A DNA stretch of 64,000 nucleotides. Source: Pseudomonas jessenii. Lineage in GTDB: Bacteria > Pseudomonadota > Gammaproteobacteria > Pseudomonadales > Pseudomonadaceae. The position numbers and the translations under genes are program-made. The stretch is from positions 248,001 through 312,000 of the forward strand of contig NZ_NIWT01000006.1 in assembly GCF_002236115.1 (NCBI RefSeq), read 5' to 3'. Every line of letters starts with the position of its first letter. The stretch's first letter is position 1. Below the pieces are notes generated by a model that was not told the origin of the DNA, did no database searches, and saw only the letters and a program-made list of their open reading frames with translations. Of the stretch, positions 1 through 8,117 are shown piece by piece.

Positions 1-1598
1 TATTGGGCGTTGCGTTGTTGTTCAGCTTCTACCAGTTGCGTAAAGCCTTGCCGGAGCAGATCAGGCCTTGGGAGCTAAAAGGTCTGCCAGTCCTGGCGTG
101 CCTCGGGCTGGCGTTTCTCTATTTGCTGGCGCCGTTGTTTTTCTTCAGCCACGGCACGGTGATCAGTTGGGCCTTGGCCGGGGCGTTGACGTTGTTGGTT
201 GGCTTGCGCCTGCCATCGCGCACATTCGTATTCACCGCGCTCGCTGTGCAACTGTTGGGTGGTGCACTGTTCCTGGCGACGGGGCCGCTGTTCAGTGAAG
301 GGCTGAGTCCCTTGGCTCATGCTGGATTCTGGGCGCCGCTGGTGTTGGGGCTGGCAGCGATGGTCGGGGCATGGCGTTTGCAGATGGGGCATTCGCCCGA
401 AGCATTCGAAGGGCTGAGCCTGTTGCGATTGTCCCAGGCGTTGCTGGTGTGGGGCGCGGGCTGGTGGGCATTGGCCTGGGTCATCGAAGTGCTGCATTTT
501 GCGTCGCTGCCGATGCAGGCGACTTTGTTGTTAAGCATCGCAGCTGTGAGTGTTGCGCTGTGGACGGTGTTGGCGCTGCGCCTGAAATGGCCGTCACTGG
601 GGGTGCTCGGTACGGTGTTGATTCCCGCGGCGGCGCTGGTGCTGCTGGCAGCCTGGCACTCGCGTTACCACCCGGCGGCCAACGTCGGCTGGCTGGCGTG
701 GGCCGCCGTGTTCGTGGTGCATTTCATGTCCCTGCGACGCCTGGCGCCCATGCTGCCAGCACGCGTGACGAGTGTCGCCCATGTGCTCGGCTGTTGGCTG
801 TTGATGGGGGTGCTGGCGCTGGAGCTGCGTTATGGCTTGCTGGTGTTGTCCGAGCAATACAACGCTTGGCGCTGGTTGGGTTGGGCGATTCTGCCAAGTC
901 TGTATCTGGTTCTGATGGCGGCGCCTCGCGCGTGGCCGTGGCCGGTGGCGGCGTACTCGAGGGAATACCGTGTATACGCCGCCGCGCCGCTGGCGTTGCT
1001 GATGCTCGGCTGGTTCTGGCTGGCGAATGTCGCCAGTGACGGCAACGCCGAGCCACTGCCCTACGTGCCATTGATCAACCCGCTGGAGCTGGGCCTGTTG
1101 TTCGCGCTGTTCGGCATCTATGTCTGGTCCCGCAGCGCCATGACACAACTGGCGCTGTACAAGGATTACGCCGCCATCGCCACGCAAGGGGTCGCAGGTG
1201 CCTCGCTGTTCGTGTTCTTTACGGCATTGGTAATGCGTACGGCGCACCATTGGAGCGGGGTGCCGTTCGAGCTGGATCTGTTGCTGGCGTCGATGCGGGT
1301 GCAAGCCGGGTTATCCATCGTCTGGACCTTGATGGCCCTGAGCCTGATGATCGGTGGCCATTTGCGTCGCCACCGCGAAGTCTGGTTGATCGGCGCCGCC
1401 TTGATAGGTGTGGTCGTGGCTAAGCTGTTCTTTGTCGAATTGAGTAATCGCGGCGGGCTGGCGCGGATCGTGTCGTTTATCGGTGTCGGCGTGTTGCTGC
1501 TGGTGGTGGGCTATTTCGCCCCGCTGCCGCCCAAGCGTGCCGAAGCTGTGCCGGATATCGAGAAACCGGTCCCGGAATCCGAAGGAGTGTCGTCTTGA
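1..1598 (+). CDS. DUF2339 multi-pass membrane protein (C-terminal part)
   Basis: The reading frame is open at the left edge, so the true start lies upstream; about 530 residues are visible. The protein is a succession of hydrophobic leucine/alanine/tryptophan-rich segments (more than a dozen candidate membrane spans) joined by short loops, and it ends in a short charged tail rich in Pro and Glu. This architecture fits the DUF2339 family of large polytopic inner-membrane proteins of unknown function. It overlaps the next gene (DUF3999) by four bases, a pairing typical of these two families, so the two probably form one envelope-associated unit. Family assignment is from recognition of the sequence style and the DUF3999 partner; no biochemical role can be given. 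Confidence 0.75.
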   Translation, partial: LGVALLFSFYQLRKALPEQIRPWELKGLPVLACLGLAFLYLLAPLFFFSHGTVISWALAGALTLLVGLRLPSRTFVFTALAVQLLGGALFLATGPLFSEGLSPLAHAGFWAPLVLGLAAMVGAWRLQMGHSPEAFEGLSLLRLSQALLVWGAGWWALAWVIEVLHFASLPMQATLLLSIAAVSVALWTVLALRLKWPSLGVLGTVLIPAAALVLLAAWHSRYHPAANVGWLAWAAVFVVHFMSLRRLAPMLPARVTSVAHVLGCWLLMGVLALELRYGLLVLSEQYNAWRWLGWAILPSLYLVLMAAPRAWPWPVAAYSREYRVYAAAPLALLMLGWFWLANVASDGNAEPLPYVPLINPLELGLLFALFGIYVWSRSAMTQLALYKDYAAIATQGVAGASLFVFFTALVMRTAHHWSGVPFELDLLLASMRVQAGLSIVWTLMALSLMIGGHLRRHREVWLIGAALIGVVVAKLFFVELSNRGGLARIVSFIGVGVLLLVVGYFAPLPPKRAEAVPDIEKPVPESEGVSS

Positions 1599-2968
1599 GT
1601 CAGAAGCTGAACCTGGGCTGGTTGGGCGCTGTTGCCATGGGCGTAGTGTTGTCGGCGGTTGCCCAGGAAAAACCGGCGGACTTCACCACCCAAGTGCCTT
1701 TGTCGGTGACGGGCGAAGGGCCCTGGTATCGCCTTGAGCTGCCCCTGAACGTACAACTGAACGCACGGCAGGCCGACCTGAGCGATGTGCGTGTGTTCAA
1801 TGCGGCGGGCGAAGTTCAGGCTTATGCCTTGGCCCGGGAATCGGCGCGGAGCAATGAAGCGCGCACCTTGACCGAGGTGAAATGGTTTCCGCTGTACAAC
1901 TCGGTGGACGCCACTGAAACCGCGCCGAGCGTGCGGGTGCAATCGAGCACCAACGGCACTTTGGTCGAGGTGCAGCCCTCCAGTCAGCTGGAGGCGGGTG
2001 AGGAAGAGCTGCGCGGCTGGTTGCTCGACGCTTCGGCTATCAAGGCGCCGTTGCAGCAGCTGGTTCTGGACTGGAGCAGCGAGCGCGACGGCTTCCAGCG
2101 TTTCACCATCGAAGCCAGCAACGATTTGCAGCATTGGCAGTCCTGGGGCGAAGGGCAGGTGGCGCGCCTGACCTTTTCCGACGAGCGGGTCGAACAGCAT
2201 GAAGTCAACCTGCCGGGCCAGTCGGCACGCTACCTGCGGTTACTGTGGATCACGCCGCATTCGGCACCGACACTGACTTCGGCGCAACTACAGAGCGCCA
2301 GTACCCGCAGCCTGCCGCTGCCGTTGGTCTGGTCCCAAGGGTTGACCGGCAGCAGCGTGAAGGCGGGTGAATACACCTGGCAGTTGCCGATGGGGCTGAA
2401 TGTCGAGCGGGTGCAGGTCGAGTTGAGCCAGCCCAACAGCCTGGCGCCAGTGAGCCTGGCCGGCCGTCGCGACAGCAGTCTGCCATGGCAGTCGTTGGGC
2501 AGCGGTTTGCTCTATCGCCTGGCCCAGAACGGTCAGGATGTGGTGCAAAACGAATTGCAGTTGTCCGGGCAAATCGTCCAGCAATTGAAGCTGACCGTGG
2601 ACGAACGCGGTGGCGGCCTGGGTGATCGGGCGCCGACGCTGAAGTATGCCGTGCGTGCCACACAACTGGTGTTCCTGGCGCGCGGGCCTGGGCCTTACAC
2701 GCTGGTCGTGGGGAATTCGACGGCGAAGGCGGCGAACTTGCCGCTGTCGACGCTGATTCCGGATTACAGCCCGGCGAAGCTCGCGACCTTGGGCAGGGCC
2801 ATTGTGGATGTCGGGGCGGTGGTCTCGAATGCATCGACAGAGAAAACGCTGGCGACGACGGACACCCAGTGGAAGAAGTTCGGCTTGTGGGCGGTGTTGT
2901 TGCTCAGTGTCCTGTTCCTGGCGGCGATGGCGTTCAGTCTGCTGCGCAAACCCTCTGTCAAATCCTGA
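1595..2968 (+). CDS. DUF3999 envelope protein
   Basis: 457 residues. The TTG start at 1595 overlaps the TGA of the upstream DUF2339 gene, indicating translational coupling. An N-terminal hydrophobic stretch ending near VAQE looks like a signal peptide; residues of about 30-420 are a beta-rich extracytoplasmic region (early motif EGPWYRLELP, which resembles the family's start), and a single membrane helix near residues 430-450 is followed by a short basic tail (LLRKPSVKS). This suggests a periplasmic domain anchored to the inner membrane by its C terminus. DUF3999 has no established function. The second half of the protein has a carbohydrate-binding-like composition, but that is only an impression. 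Coupled expression with DUF2339 argues for a physical complex. Confidence 0.75.
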   Translation: MSQKLNLGWLGAVAMGVVLSAVAQEKPADFTTQVPLSVTGEGPWYRLELPLNVQLNARQADLSDVRVFNAAGEVQAYALARESARSNEARTLTEVKWFPLYNSVDATETAPSVRVQSSTNGTLVEVQPSSQLEAGEEELRGWLLDASAIKAPLQQLVLDWSSERDGFQRFTIEASNDLQHWQSWGEGQVARLTFSDERVEQHEVNLPGQSARYLRLLWITPHSAPTLTSAQLQSASTRSLPLPLVWSQGLTGSSVKAGEYTWQLPMGLNVERVQVELSQPNSLAPVSLAGRRDSSLPWQSLGSGLLYRLAQNGQDVVQNELQLSGQIVQQLKLTVDERGGGLGDRAPTLKYAVRATQLVFLARGPGPYTLVVGNSTAKAANLPLSTLIPDYSPAKLATLGRAIVDVGAVVSNASTEKTLATTDTQWKKFGLWAVLLLSVLFLAAMAFSLLRKPSVKS

Positions 2969-2988
2969 CAATGGGCGCTACGCACCCA

Positions 2989-3053
2989 ATCGCGAGCAGG
3001 CTCGCTCCCACAGTTGGAACGCGTACCCCTGTGGGAGCGAGCCTGCTCGCGAA
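2989..3053. repeat. REP doublet (REPIN) 1
   Basis: Two inverted REP palindromes (cgcgagcaggctcgctccca and its inverted partner) separated by about 20 bases, between the DUF3999 gene and fbp. Variant core with 'caggctc' instead of the usual 'caagctc'. Confidence 0.85.
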
Positions 3054-3243
3054 AGCGTTCGTTCAGTCACTGAAAAATACCGAAATGACCGCAGTTTCCA
3101 GGCTCACATCCAGTCCATTTCCTACTACGCTCATCCCCGCACATGAACTCTCTTTGGCCGATCACGTCTGATAGGAGGAAATGCGCCCCGACTCGCGTTA
3201 AACTGCGCGGGTTTTTAGCCCCCCCATTCCACCGGAGCCTTCC

Positions 3244-4254
3244 ATGTCCCGCGTTACCTTGAGTCGCTATTTGATTGAGCAGACCCGCAGCAACAACACT
3301 CCTGCCGATCTGCGCTTCCTGATCGAAGTGGTGGCGCGTGCCTGCAAGGAGATCAACCACGCCGTGTCCAAAGGCGCCCTGGGTGGCGTTCTGGGCAGCA
3401 TGGGCACTGAAAACGTCCAGGGCGAAGTGCAGAAAAAGCTCGACGTGATCTCCAACGAGATCCTGCTCGAAGCCAACGAATGGGGCGGTCACCTGGCCGG
3501 CATGGCGTCCGAAGAAATGGACAACGCCTACCAGATCCCGGGCAAATACCCGAAAGGCGCGTACCTGCTGGTATTCGACCCGCTGGACGGTTCGTCGAAC
3601 ATCGACATCAACGCCCCGGTCGGCACCATCTTCTCGGTACTGCGTTGCCCGAACGAATACCTGAGCCAGAACGAGCCCTTGAATGAAAAGGCTTTCCTGC
3701 AGCCAGGCACCCAGCAAGTGGCCGCCGGTTATGCGATCTACGGCCCGCAGACCATGCTGATCCTGACCCTGGGCGACGGCGTGAAAGGCTTCACCCTGGA
3801 CCGTGAAATGGGCAGCTTCGTACTGACTCACGAAAACATCACCATTCCTGAAGCCACCCAGGAATTCGCCATCAACGCTTCCAACCAGCGTCACTGGGAA
3901 GCACCGGTACAGCGCTACGTCAGCGAATTGCTGGCCGGCGATGAAGGCCCGCTGAAAAAGAATTACAACATGCGTTGGGTTGCCGCGATGGTGGCTGACG
4001 TGCACCGCATCCTGACCCGTGGCGGTCTGTTCATGTACCCACGCGACAGCCGCGAGCCGTCGAAGCCGGGCAAACTGCGCCTGATGTACGAAGCCAACCC
4101 GATGTCGTTCCTGGTGGAACAGGCAGGCGGCGCGTCCACCGACGGCCACCAGCGCATCCTCGACATCCAGCCGGAAGGCCTGCACCAGCGTGTTGCGGTG
4201 TTCCTCGGTTCGAAAGAAGAAGTTGCCCGCGTTACGGCTTACCACAAGGAATAA
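3244..4254 (+). CDS. fbp: Fructose-1,6-bisphosphatase, class I
   Basis: 336 residues, the normal length for the class I enzyme. It hydrolyses fructose 1,6-bisphosphate to fructose 6-phosphate in gluconeogenesis, an essential step for a pseudomonad growing on organic or amino acids. Visible signatures: GTENVQGEVQKKLD near residues 59-72, the metal/substrate motif DPLDGSSNIDINAP near residues 113-126, and the C-terminal YEANPMSFLVEQAGG near residues 280-294. The ATG at 3244 has a GGAG ribosome site 8-12 bases upstream. DUF924 follows after three bases, so the two are co-transcribed. Confidence 0.97.
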   Translation: MSRVTLSRYLIEQTRSNNTPADLRFLIEVVARACKEINHAVSKGALGGVLGSMGTENVQGEVQKKLDVISNEILLEANEWGGHLAGMASEEMDNAYQIPGKYPKGAYLLVFDPLDGSSNIDINAPVGTIFSVLRCPNEYLSQNEPLNEKAFLQPGTQQVAAGYAIYGPQTMLILTLGDGVKGFTLDREMGSFVLTHENITIPEATQEFAINASNQRHWEAPVQRYVSELLAGDEGPLKKNYNMRWVAAMVADVHRILTRGGLFMYPRDSREPSKPGKLRLMYEANPMSFLVEQAGGASTDGHQRILDIQPEGLHQRVAVFLGSKEEVARVTAYHKE

Positions 4255-4257
4255 ACC

Positions 4258-4860
4258 ATGACCGCGCCCTGGCAGCCGTTGCTTGATTGGTGGTTCGGAA
4301 GTTTCGGGTCAGCGAAGGAAGTGGCGGCGCAGAAGGGCAAGTTGTGGTTTGGCAAGCGCGACAGCCAGGACCTCGAAGCGCGTGAGCGTTTCGGGGGCCA
4401 GGCCGAGCAGGCACTGGCCGGCGGTTTGACCGAGTGGATGCAATGTCCCGAAGGTTGGCTGGCCTTGGTGCTGTTGCTCGATCAAATCCCGCGAATGATC
4501 TTTCGCGACACTCCCAAAGCATTCTCCGGCGATTCCCGGGCACAGAAATTGGTAGCCCAAGGTATTGCGGCGGATTTCGATCGCCAGTTGCAGCCGATTC
4601 AGCGGGTGTTCATCTATCTGGTGTTCGAGCACAGCGAAAACCTCGCGGTGCAGAACGAAGGTGTCTCGCGCTATATCGAACTGGTGGCGCAGCAGCCTGA
4701 AGGTGACCGAACGCTGTTTGCCGATTACCTCGATTATGCCGAGCGGCATCAGAGGGTGATTGCGCAGTTTGGGCGGTTTCCCCATCGCAATGCGGTGTTG
4801 GGGCGGGAGTCGACGGCTGAGGAGTTGGCGTTTCTCTCAAAGCCGGGCTCCAGGTTCTAG
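4258..4860 (+). CDS. DUF924 family protein
   Basis: 200 residues, cytoplasmic. The family is all-helical with tetratricopeptide-like packing and has no established function. Family-typical stretches are WWFGSFGSAKEVAAQKGKLWFG at the N terminus (residues 9-30, beginning WWFGSFG), VLLLDQIPRMIFRDTPKAF around residue 70, and FEHSENLAVQN around residue 125. The C terminus holds the conserved FGRFPHRNAVLGRESTAEE. It begins three bases after the fbp stop codon and must be read from the fbp transcript. A repeat doublet follows it, then the convergent chemoreceptor gene. Confidence 0.9.
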   Translation: MTAPWQPLLDWWFGSFGSAKEVAAQKGKLWFGKRDSQDLEARERFGGQAEQALAGGLTEWMQCPEGWLALVLLLDQIPRMIFRDTPKAFSGDSRAQKLVAQGIAADFDRQLQPIQRVFIYLVFEHSENLAVQNEGVSRYIELVAQQPEGDRTLFADYLDYAERHQRVIAQFGRFPHRNAVLGRESTAEELAFLSKPGSRF

Positions 4861-4880
4861 TTTTTTGTTGCTGATGCCGC

Positions 4881-4958
4881 CATCGCGAGCAAGCTCGCTC
4901 CCACAGTAGATCTCCAGTGCGACAAAGATCCCTGTGGGAGCGAGCTTGCTCGCGATGA
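4881..4958. repeat. REPIN 2
   Basis: Head-to-head REP palindromes (catcgcgagcaagctcgctc... and ...gagcttgctcgcgatgag) lying between the convergent 3' ends of the DUF924 and chemoreceptor genes. Confidence 0.92.
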
Positions 4959-4974
4959 GGCCAGTGGCTACGCC

Positions 4975-6867
4975 TTAGATCCTGAAACTACCCACCAGCT
5001 GCTTCAACCGCGCCGCCTGCTGTTCAAGATCGGCACACGCACGCAAGGTCGACTGCAGGTTCTCCACGCCTTCCTGGTTCAGCGTGTTGATTTCGGTGAT
5101 GTCGACGTTGATCGACTCCACCACGGCGGTCTGTTCCTCGGTCGCGGTGGCCACCGACTGGTTCATGCCATCGATCTCCCCGATGCGCTGGGTCACGCTG
5201 CCCAGGCGTTCGCCCGCCTGGTTGGCGATGCCGACGCTGCTTTCGCTCTGGCGCTGGCTGTCGGTCATGATGCCCACCGCTGCCCGGGCACCGACTTGCA
5301 GCTCTTCGATCATCGTCTGCACTTGCTGCGCCGAGTCCTGGGTGCGGTGAGCGAGGTTGCGCACCTCATCGGCCACCACGGCAAAACCACGGCCGGCCTC
5401 GCCAGCGCGGGCCGCTTCAATGGCGGCGTTGAGTGCCAGCAAGTTGGTCTGCTGGGAGATGCTGGTGATCACTTCCAGGATTTGCCCGATGTTGACCGTG
5501 TTGCTGTTGAGGGTCTCGATGTTGCCGCACGAGTCGCTGATCTTGGCCGACAGTTGCTGCATCGCCGCGATGGTTTTATCCACCACCTGTTGACCGTCTT
5601 CGGCCAGGCTGCGGGCATCGCTGGAATGTTGCGAGGCGAGGGCGGCGTTCTGGGCGATTTCCTGGGCGGCGGCACCGAGCTGGTTGATCGCAGCGGCCAC
5701 GCTGCTGGTGCGCGAGGCTTGCTGGTCGGAATTGAACATCGACGAGTTCGAGGCGGCGACTACCCGCAGCGCCACTTCGTTGACCTGGCCGGTGGCCGAG
5801 GATACTTCGATGATCGAGGTATGGATGCGCTCGACGAAACGGTTGAACGACAGCCCCAGCGCGCCGAATTCGTCGTGGCCGTGAATGGTCAGGCGTTTGG
5901 TCAAGTCACCTTCGCCTTCGGCGATGTCATGCATGGCGCGCCCCATGGTCAGCAACGGTTGCATCAACAGGCTGATCAGCATGCCCAGCAGGGCGATGAT
6001 GATCACCACCGCAATGACCATGGCGATGATCGCCGAGGTGCGGAATTCGCTGAGCATCGAGAACGCGGTTTCCTGGTCGAGCACCAGCGCTACGTACCAG
6101 TCCGCCGATGGCACGCCGTTGACGTGGGTGAAAGAGATGAACTGACGCTTGCCGTCGATCTCGACTTCCTTCATGCCCGGGCTGACTTTCGGCGCGCCGT
6201 TGGGGTAGGCCTCGGTCAGGTTCTTGAGCACCAGCTTACTGTCCGGGTGAATCAGGATCTTGCCGTCGGCACCGACGATGAACGCATGGCCGTGACCGCC
6301 GAAGTTCAGCGAGTTGATGATCGCGCTGACGCTGGACAGGTCGATGTCGGCGCCGGCGACACCGATCATCTGGCCCAGGTGCTGCACCGGGGTGGCGACT
6401 GTGATCACCAGCTTGCCGGAGGAGGCGGCGATGTAGGGTTCGGTGACGATGGTCTGTTGCGCACTATTGGCCGCCTTGTACCAGCCACGGGCGCGCGGAT
6501 CGTAGTCCGCCGCGCGGTTGCCCGCCGGGACCGAGAACATCACGCCGTCGGCGCCACCGAAGTAACTCAGCTGGAAGTTGCCGGTGTAGGCGGGCAGGTC
6601 GATGATTCGTTTCAGGCCAGCGGGAGCATTGCCGTCGGCGTTGATCTGTTGGGCCATCGACTGCAGCAATTGCATGCGGCTTTCCAGCCAGGTCTGGATG
6701 TTGCTGGTGGTCAGGCTGCCGAGTTCCTGCATCGAGGCCTCGGTACTGTTGCGCAAGGTTTCGCGTTGGCGATAGTCGTTGAACAGGATGAAACAAGCGA
6801 ATGCGACGGCCACCACGAGGGCGGCAGCCAGCAATATCTTGTGGCTGAACTTCATGTTTCTGGTCAT
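4975..6867 (-). CDS. Methyl-accepting chemotaxis protein, PctA-like dCache_1 amino-acid receptor
   Basis: 630 residues from the chosen ATG at 6867 (another ATG lies four codons further in, giving MKFSHKILL; the longer frame reaching 6963 adds a non-conserved leader). Order: membrane helix about 8-28; periplasmic double-Cache domain about 35-275; second helix about 280-303; HAMP; and a signalling hairpin whose tip includes NLLALNAAIEAARAGE and GFAVVADEVRNLA. The periplasmic domain carries Tyr122, Arg127, Trp129, Tyr130 and Asp174, arranged like the amino-acid-contacting residues of P. aeruginosa PctA (dCache_1AA pattern YxxxxRxWY...D). Inference: it senses L-amino acids and steers swimming toward them. 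The gene ends converging on DUF924 and is transcribed alone. A GCCGAAAA at 7022-7029 on the minus strand resembles a flagellar sigma -10 box, but no matching -35 is evident. Confidence 0.93.
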   Translation of the reverse strand: MTRNMKFSHKILLAAALVVAVAFACFILFNDYRQRETLRNSTEASMQELGSLTTSNIQTWLESRMQLLQSMAQQINADGNAPAGLKRIIDLPAYTGNFQLSYFGGADGVMFSVPAGNRAADYDPRARGWYKAANSAQQTIVTEPYIAASSGKLVITVATPVQHLGQMIGVAGADIDLSSVSAIINSLNFGGHGHAFIVGADGKILIHPDSKLVLKNLTEAYPNGAPKVSPGMKEVEIDGKRQFISFTHVNGVPSADWYVALVLDQETAFSMLSEFRTSAIIAMVIAVVIIIALLGMLISLLMQPLLTMGRAMHDIAEGEGDLTKRLTIHGHDEFGALGLSFNRFVERIHTSIIEVSSATGQVNEVALRVVAASNSSMFNSDQQASRTSSVAAAINQLGAAAQEIAQNAALASQHSSDARSLAEDGQQVVDKTIAAMQQLSAKISDSCGNIETLNSNTVNIGQILEVITSISQQTNLLALNAAIEAARAGEAGRGFAVVADEVRNLAHRTQDSAQQVQTMIEELQVGARAAVGIMTDSQRQSESSVGIANQAGERLGSVTQRIGEIDGMNQSVATATEEQTAVVESINVDITEINTLNQEGVENLQSTLRACADLEQQAARLKQLVGSFRI

Positions 6868-7148
6868 GGGTGAGCTACCGCAGAGGGGCTGTTCTACAAA
6901 ATGGGGGAGCAAATGCCACTGACGTGGCTTTGCGTTGCATTTATGTCGACTGAGCGGCGCCAAAGATTAGGCGAATTCTCTGAAAAACGACGAAATGCCC
7001 GGTAAACAGGCAAAGTGGCTGATTTTCGGCAAAAGGTAGACGAGTGGCCCGATAAATAGCCTGCCGGGCAGGGAACCTGACAGGGGTTTTCTCTTCTAAG
7101 CTTCAGCTTGGCAGCCATGCCAATCCCCTACGCCCCCGGAGTTTCACC

Positions 7149-7403
7149 ATGTCGTTGCGTTCCATCGCCCTGCTTTCATTCTGCGTATTGCTCGCTGCCT
7201 GCAGCAAGGTCAATCAGGAAAACTACTCGAAGCTCTCCGCCGGCATGGCCAAGGCCGATGTGGAGACCCTGTTGGGCAAACCCGCCGATTGTTCAGGCGC
7301 GCTCGGCATGTCCAGCTGCACCTGGGGCGACAAGAACAGCTTTATCAGCGTGCAGTTCGCCGGTGACAAAGTGCTGATGTTTTCCGGCCAAGGCCTGAAG
7401 TAA
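7149..7403 (+). CDS. Small SmpA/OmlA-like lipoprotein
   Basis: 84 residues. The N terminus is a lipoprotein signal (MSLRSIALLSFCVLLAAC) with lipobox LAAC, so the mature chain would start at Cys18. The remaining about 65 residues (NYSKLSAGMAKADVETLLGKPADC...) have the 'G(M/T)...eVe.lLGkP..C' pattern of the BamE/SmpA-like fold, and two further cysteines (GKPADCSGALGMSSC) may form a disulphide. Probably an outer- or inner-membrane lipoprotein exposed to the periplasm; function unknown. It sits 30 bases upstream of a second lipoprotein gene (lipocalin) and is probably co-transcribed with it. Confidence 0.82.
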   Translation: MSLRSIALLSFCVLLAACSKVNQENYSKLSAGMAKADVETLLGKPADCSGALGMSSCTWGDKNSFISVQFAGDKVLMFSGQGLK

Positions 7404-7433
7404 ACCGGGGCGATCGCCCACGGGAGAAAAATA

Positions 7434-8003
7434 ATGAAGCGGTTATTGATCATCCTTTTTGCCGGCCTGGTGTTGGCCGGCTGTGCCACGTCTGGCCAGG
7501 ACCCATTGGCCCCCAAGACGGTCAATAGCGTCAACCTCAAGCGCTACCAGGGCACCTGGTACGAGCTGGCTCGTATGCCGATGTACTTCCAGCGCGACTG
7601 CGCGCAGTCCGAAGCCCATTACACGCTCAAGCCCGACGGCAACCTCGCAGTGCTGAACCGCTGCCTGACGGCACAGTGGCAATGGGAAGAGGTCAAGGGC
7701 ACGGCTTATCCACAGGTGCCCGGCAAGAGCGACAAGCTGTGGGTCGAGTTCGATACCTGGTTTTCCAGGCTGATCCCGGGTTCGGCGAAGGGCGAATACT
7801 GGGTGCTGTACGTCAGCGATGACTACAAGACCGCCATCGTCGGTGACCCGAGCCGCAAGTATCTGTGGCTGTTGTCGCGCACGCCGACCGTGAACGGTGT
7901 GGTGCGTGAGGAGTTGCTGAGCAAGGCACGTCAGCAGGGGTACGACACCACGCGGCTGATCTGGCGGGCCTCGGAAAAGCAGATGGCCGAGACGTCCAAC
8001 TGA
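7434..8003 (+). CDS. blc: Outer-membrane lipocalin (Blc family)
   Basis: 189 residues with a lipobox (VLAGC), so acylated at about Cys18. The lipocalin signature GTWYELARMPMYFQRDC follows near residue 39, and the second family motif YWVLYVSDDYKTAIVGDPSRKYLWLLSRTP is near residues 122-151 (quoted in part: GDPSRKYLWLLSR). Bacterial Blc proteins bind fatty acids or lysophospholipids and are thought to help membrane maintenance under stress. A gaga-type ribosome site lies just before the ATG. It follows the small lipoprotein and converges on hutF across a repeat doublet. Confidence 0.93.
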   Translation: MKRLLIILFAGLVLAGCATSGQDPLAPKTVNSVNLKRYQGTWYELARMPMYFQRDCAQSEAHYTLKPDGNLAVLNRCLTAQWQWEEVKGTAYPQVPGKSDKLWVEFDTWFSRLIPGSAKGEYWVLYVSDDYKTAIVGDPSRKYLWLLSRTPTVNGVVREELLSKARQQGYDTTRLIWRASEKQMAETSN

Positions 8004-8015
8004 TTACAGATAACA

Positions 8016-8107
8016 CTGTGGGAGCGAGCTTGCTCGCGATAGCGGACTGTCAGACAACATCAATGTTGAATCTGATGGCCCTATCGCGAGCAAGCTCGCT
8101 CCCACAG
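8016..8107. repeat. REPIN 3
   Basis: ctgtgggagcgagcttgctc... and its inverted partner about 50 bases later, between the convergent lipocalin and hutF genes. The intervening spacer is a weakly conserved 'caacatcaatgttga' palindrome seen in other copies. Confidence 0.93.
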
Positions 8108-8117
8108 TTGTTTTGTG

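Noticed and set aside
5296..6873. 525-codon open frame antisense to the PctA-like receptor
   Set aside because: Composition follows the wobble pattern of the real gene on the other strand, with no conserved domain and no ribosome site.
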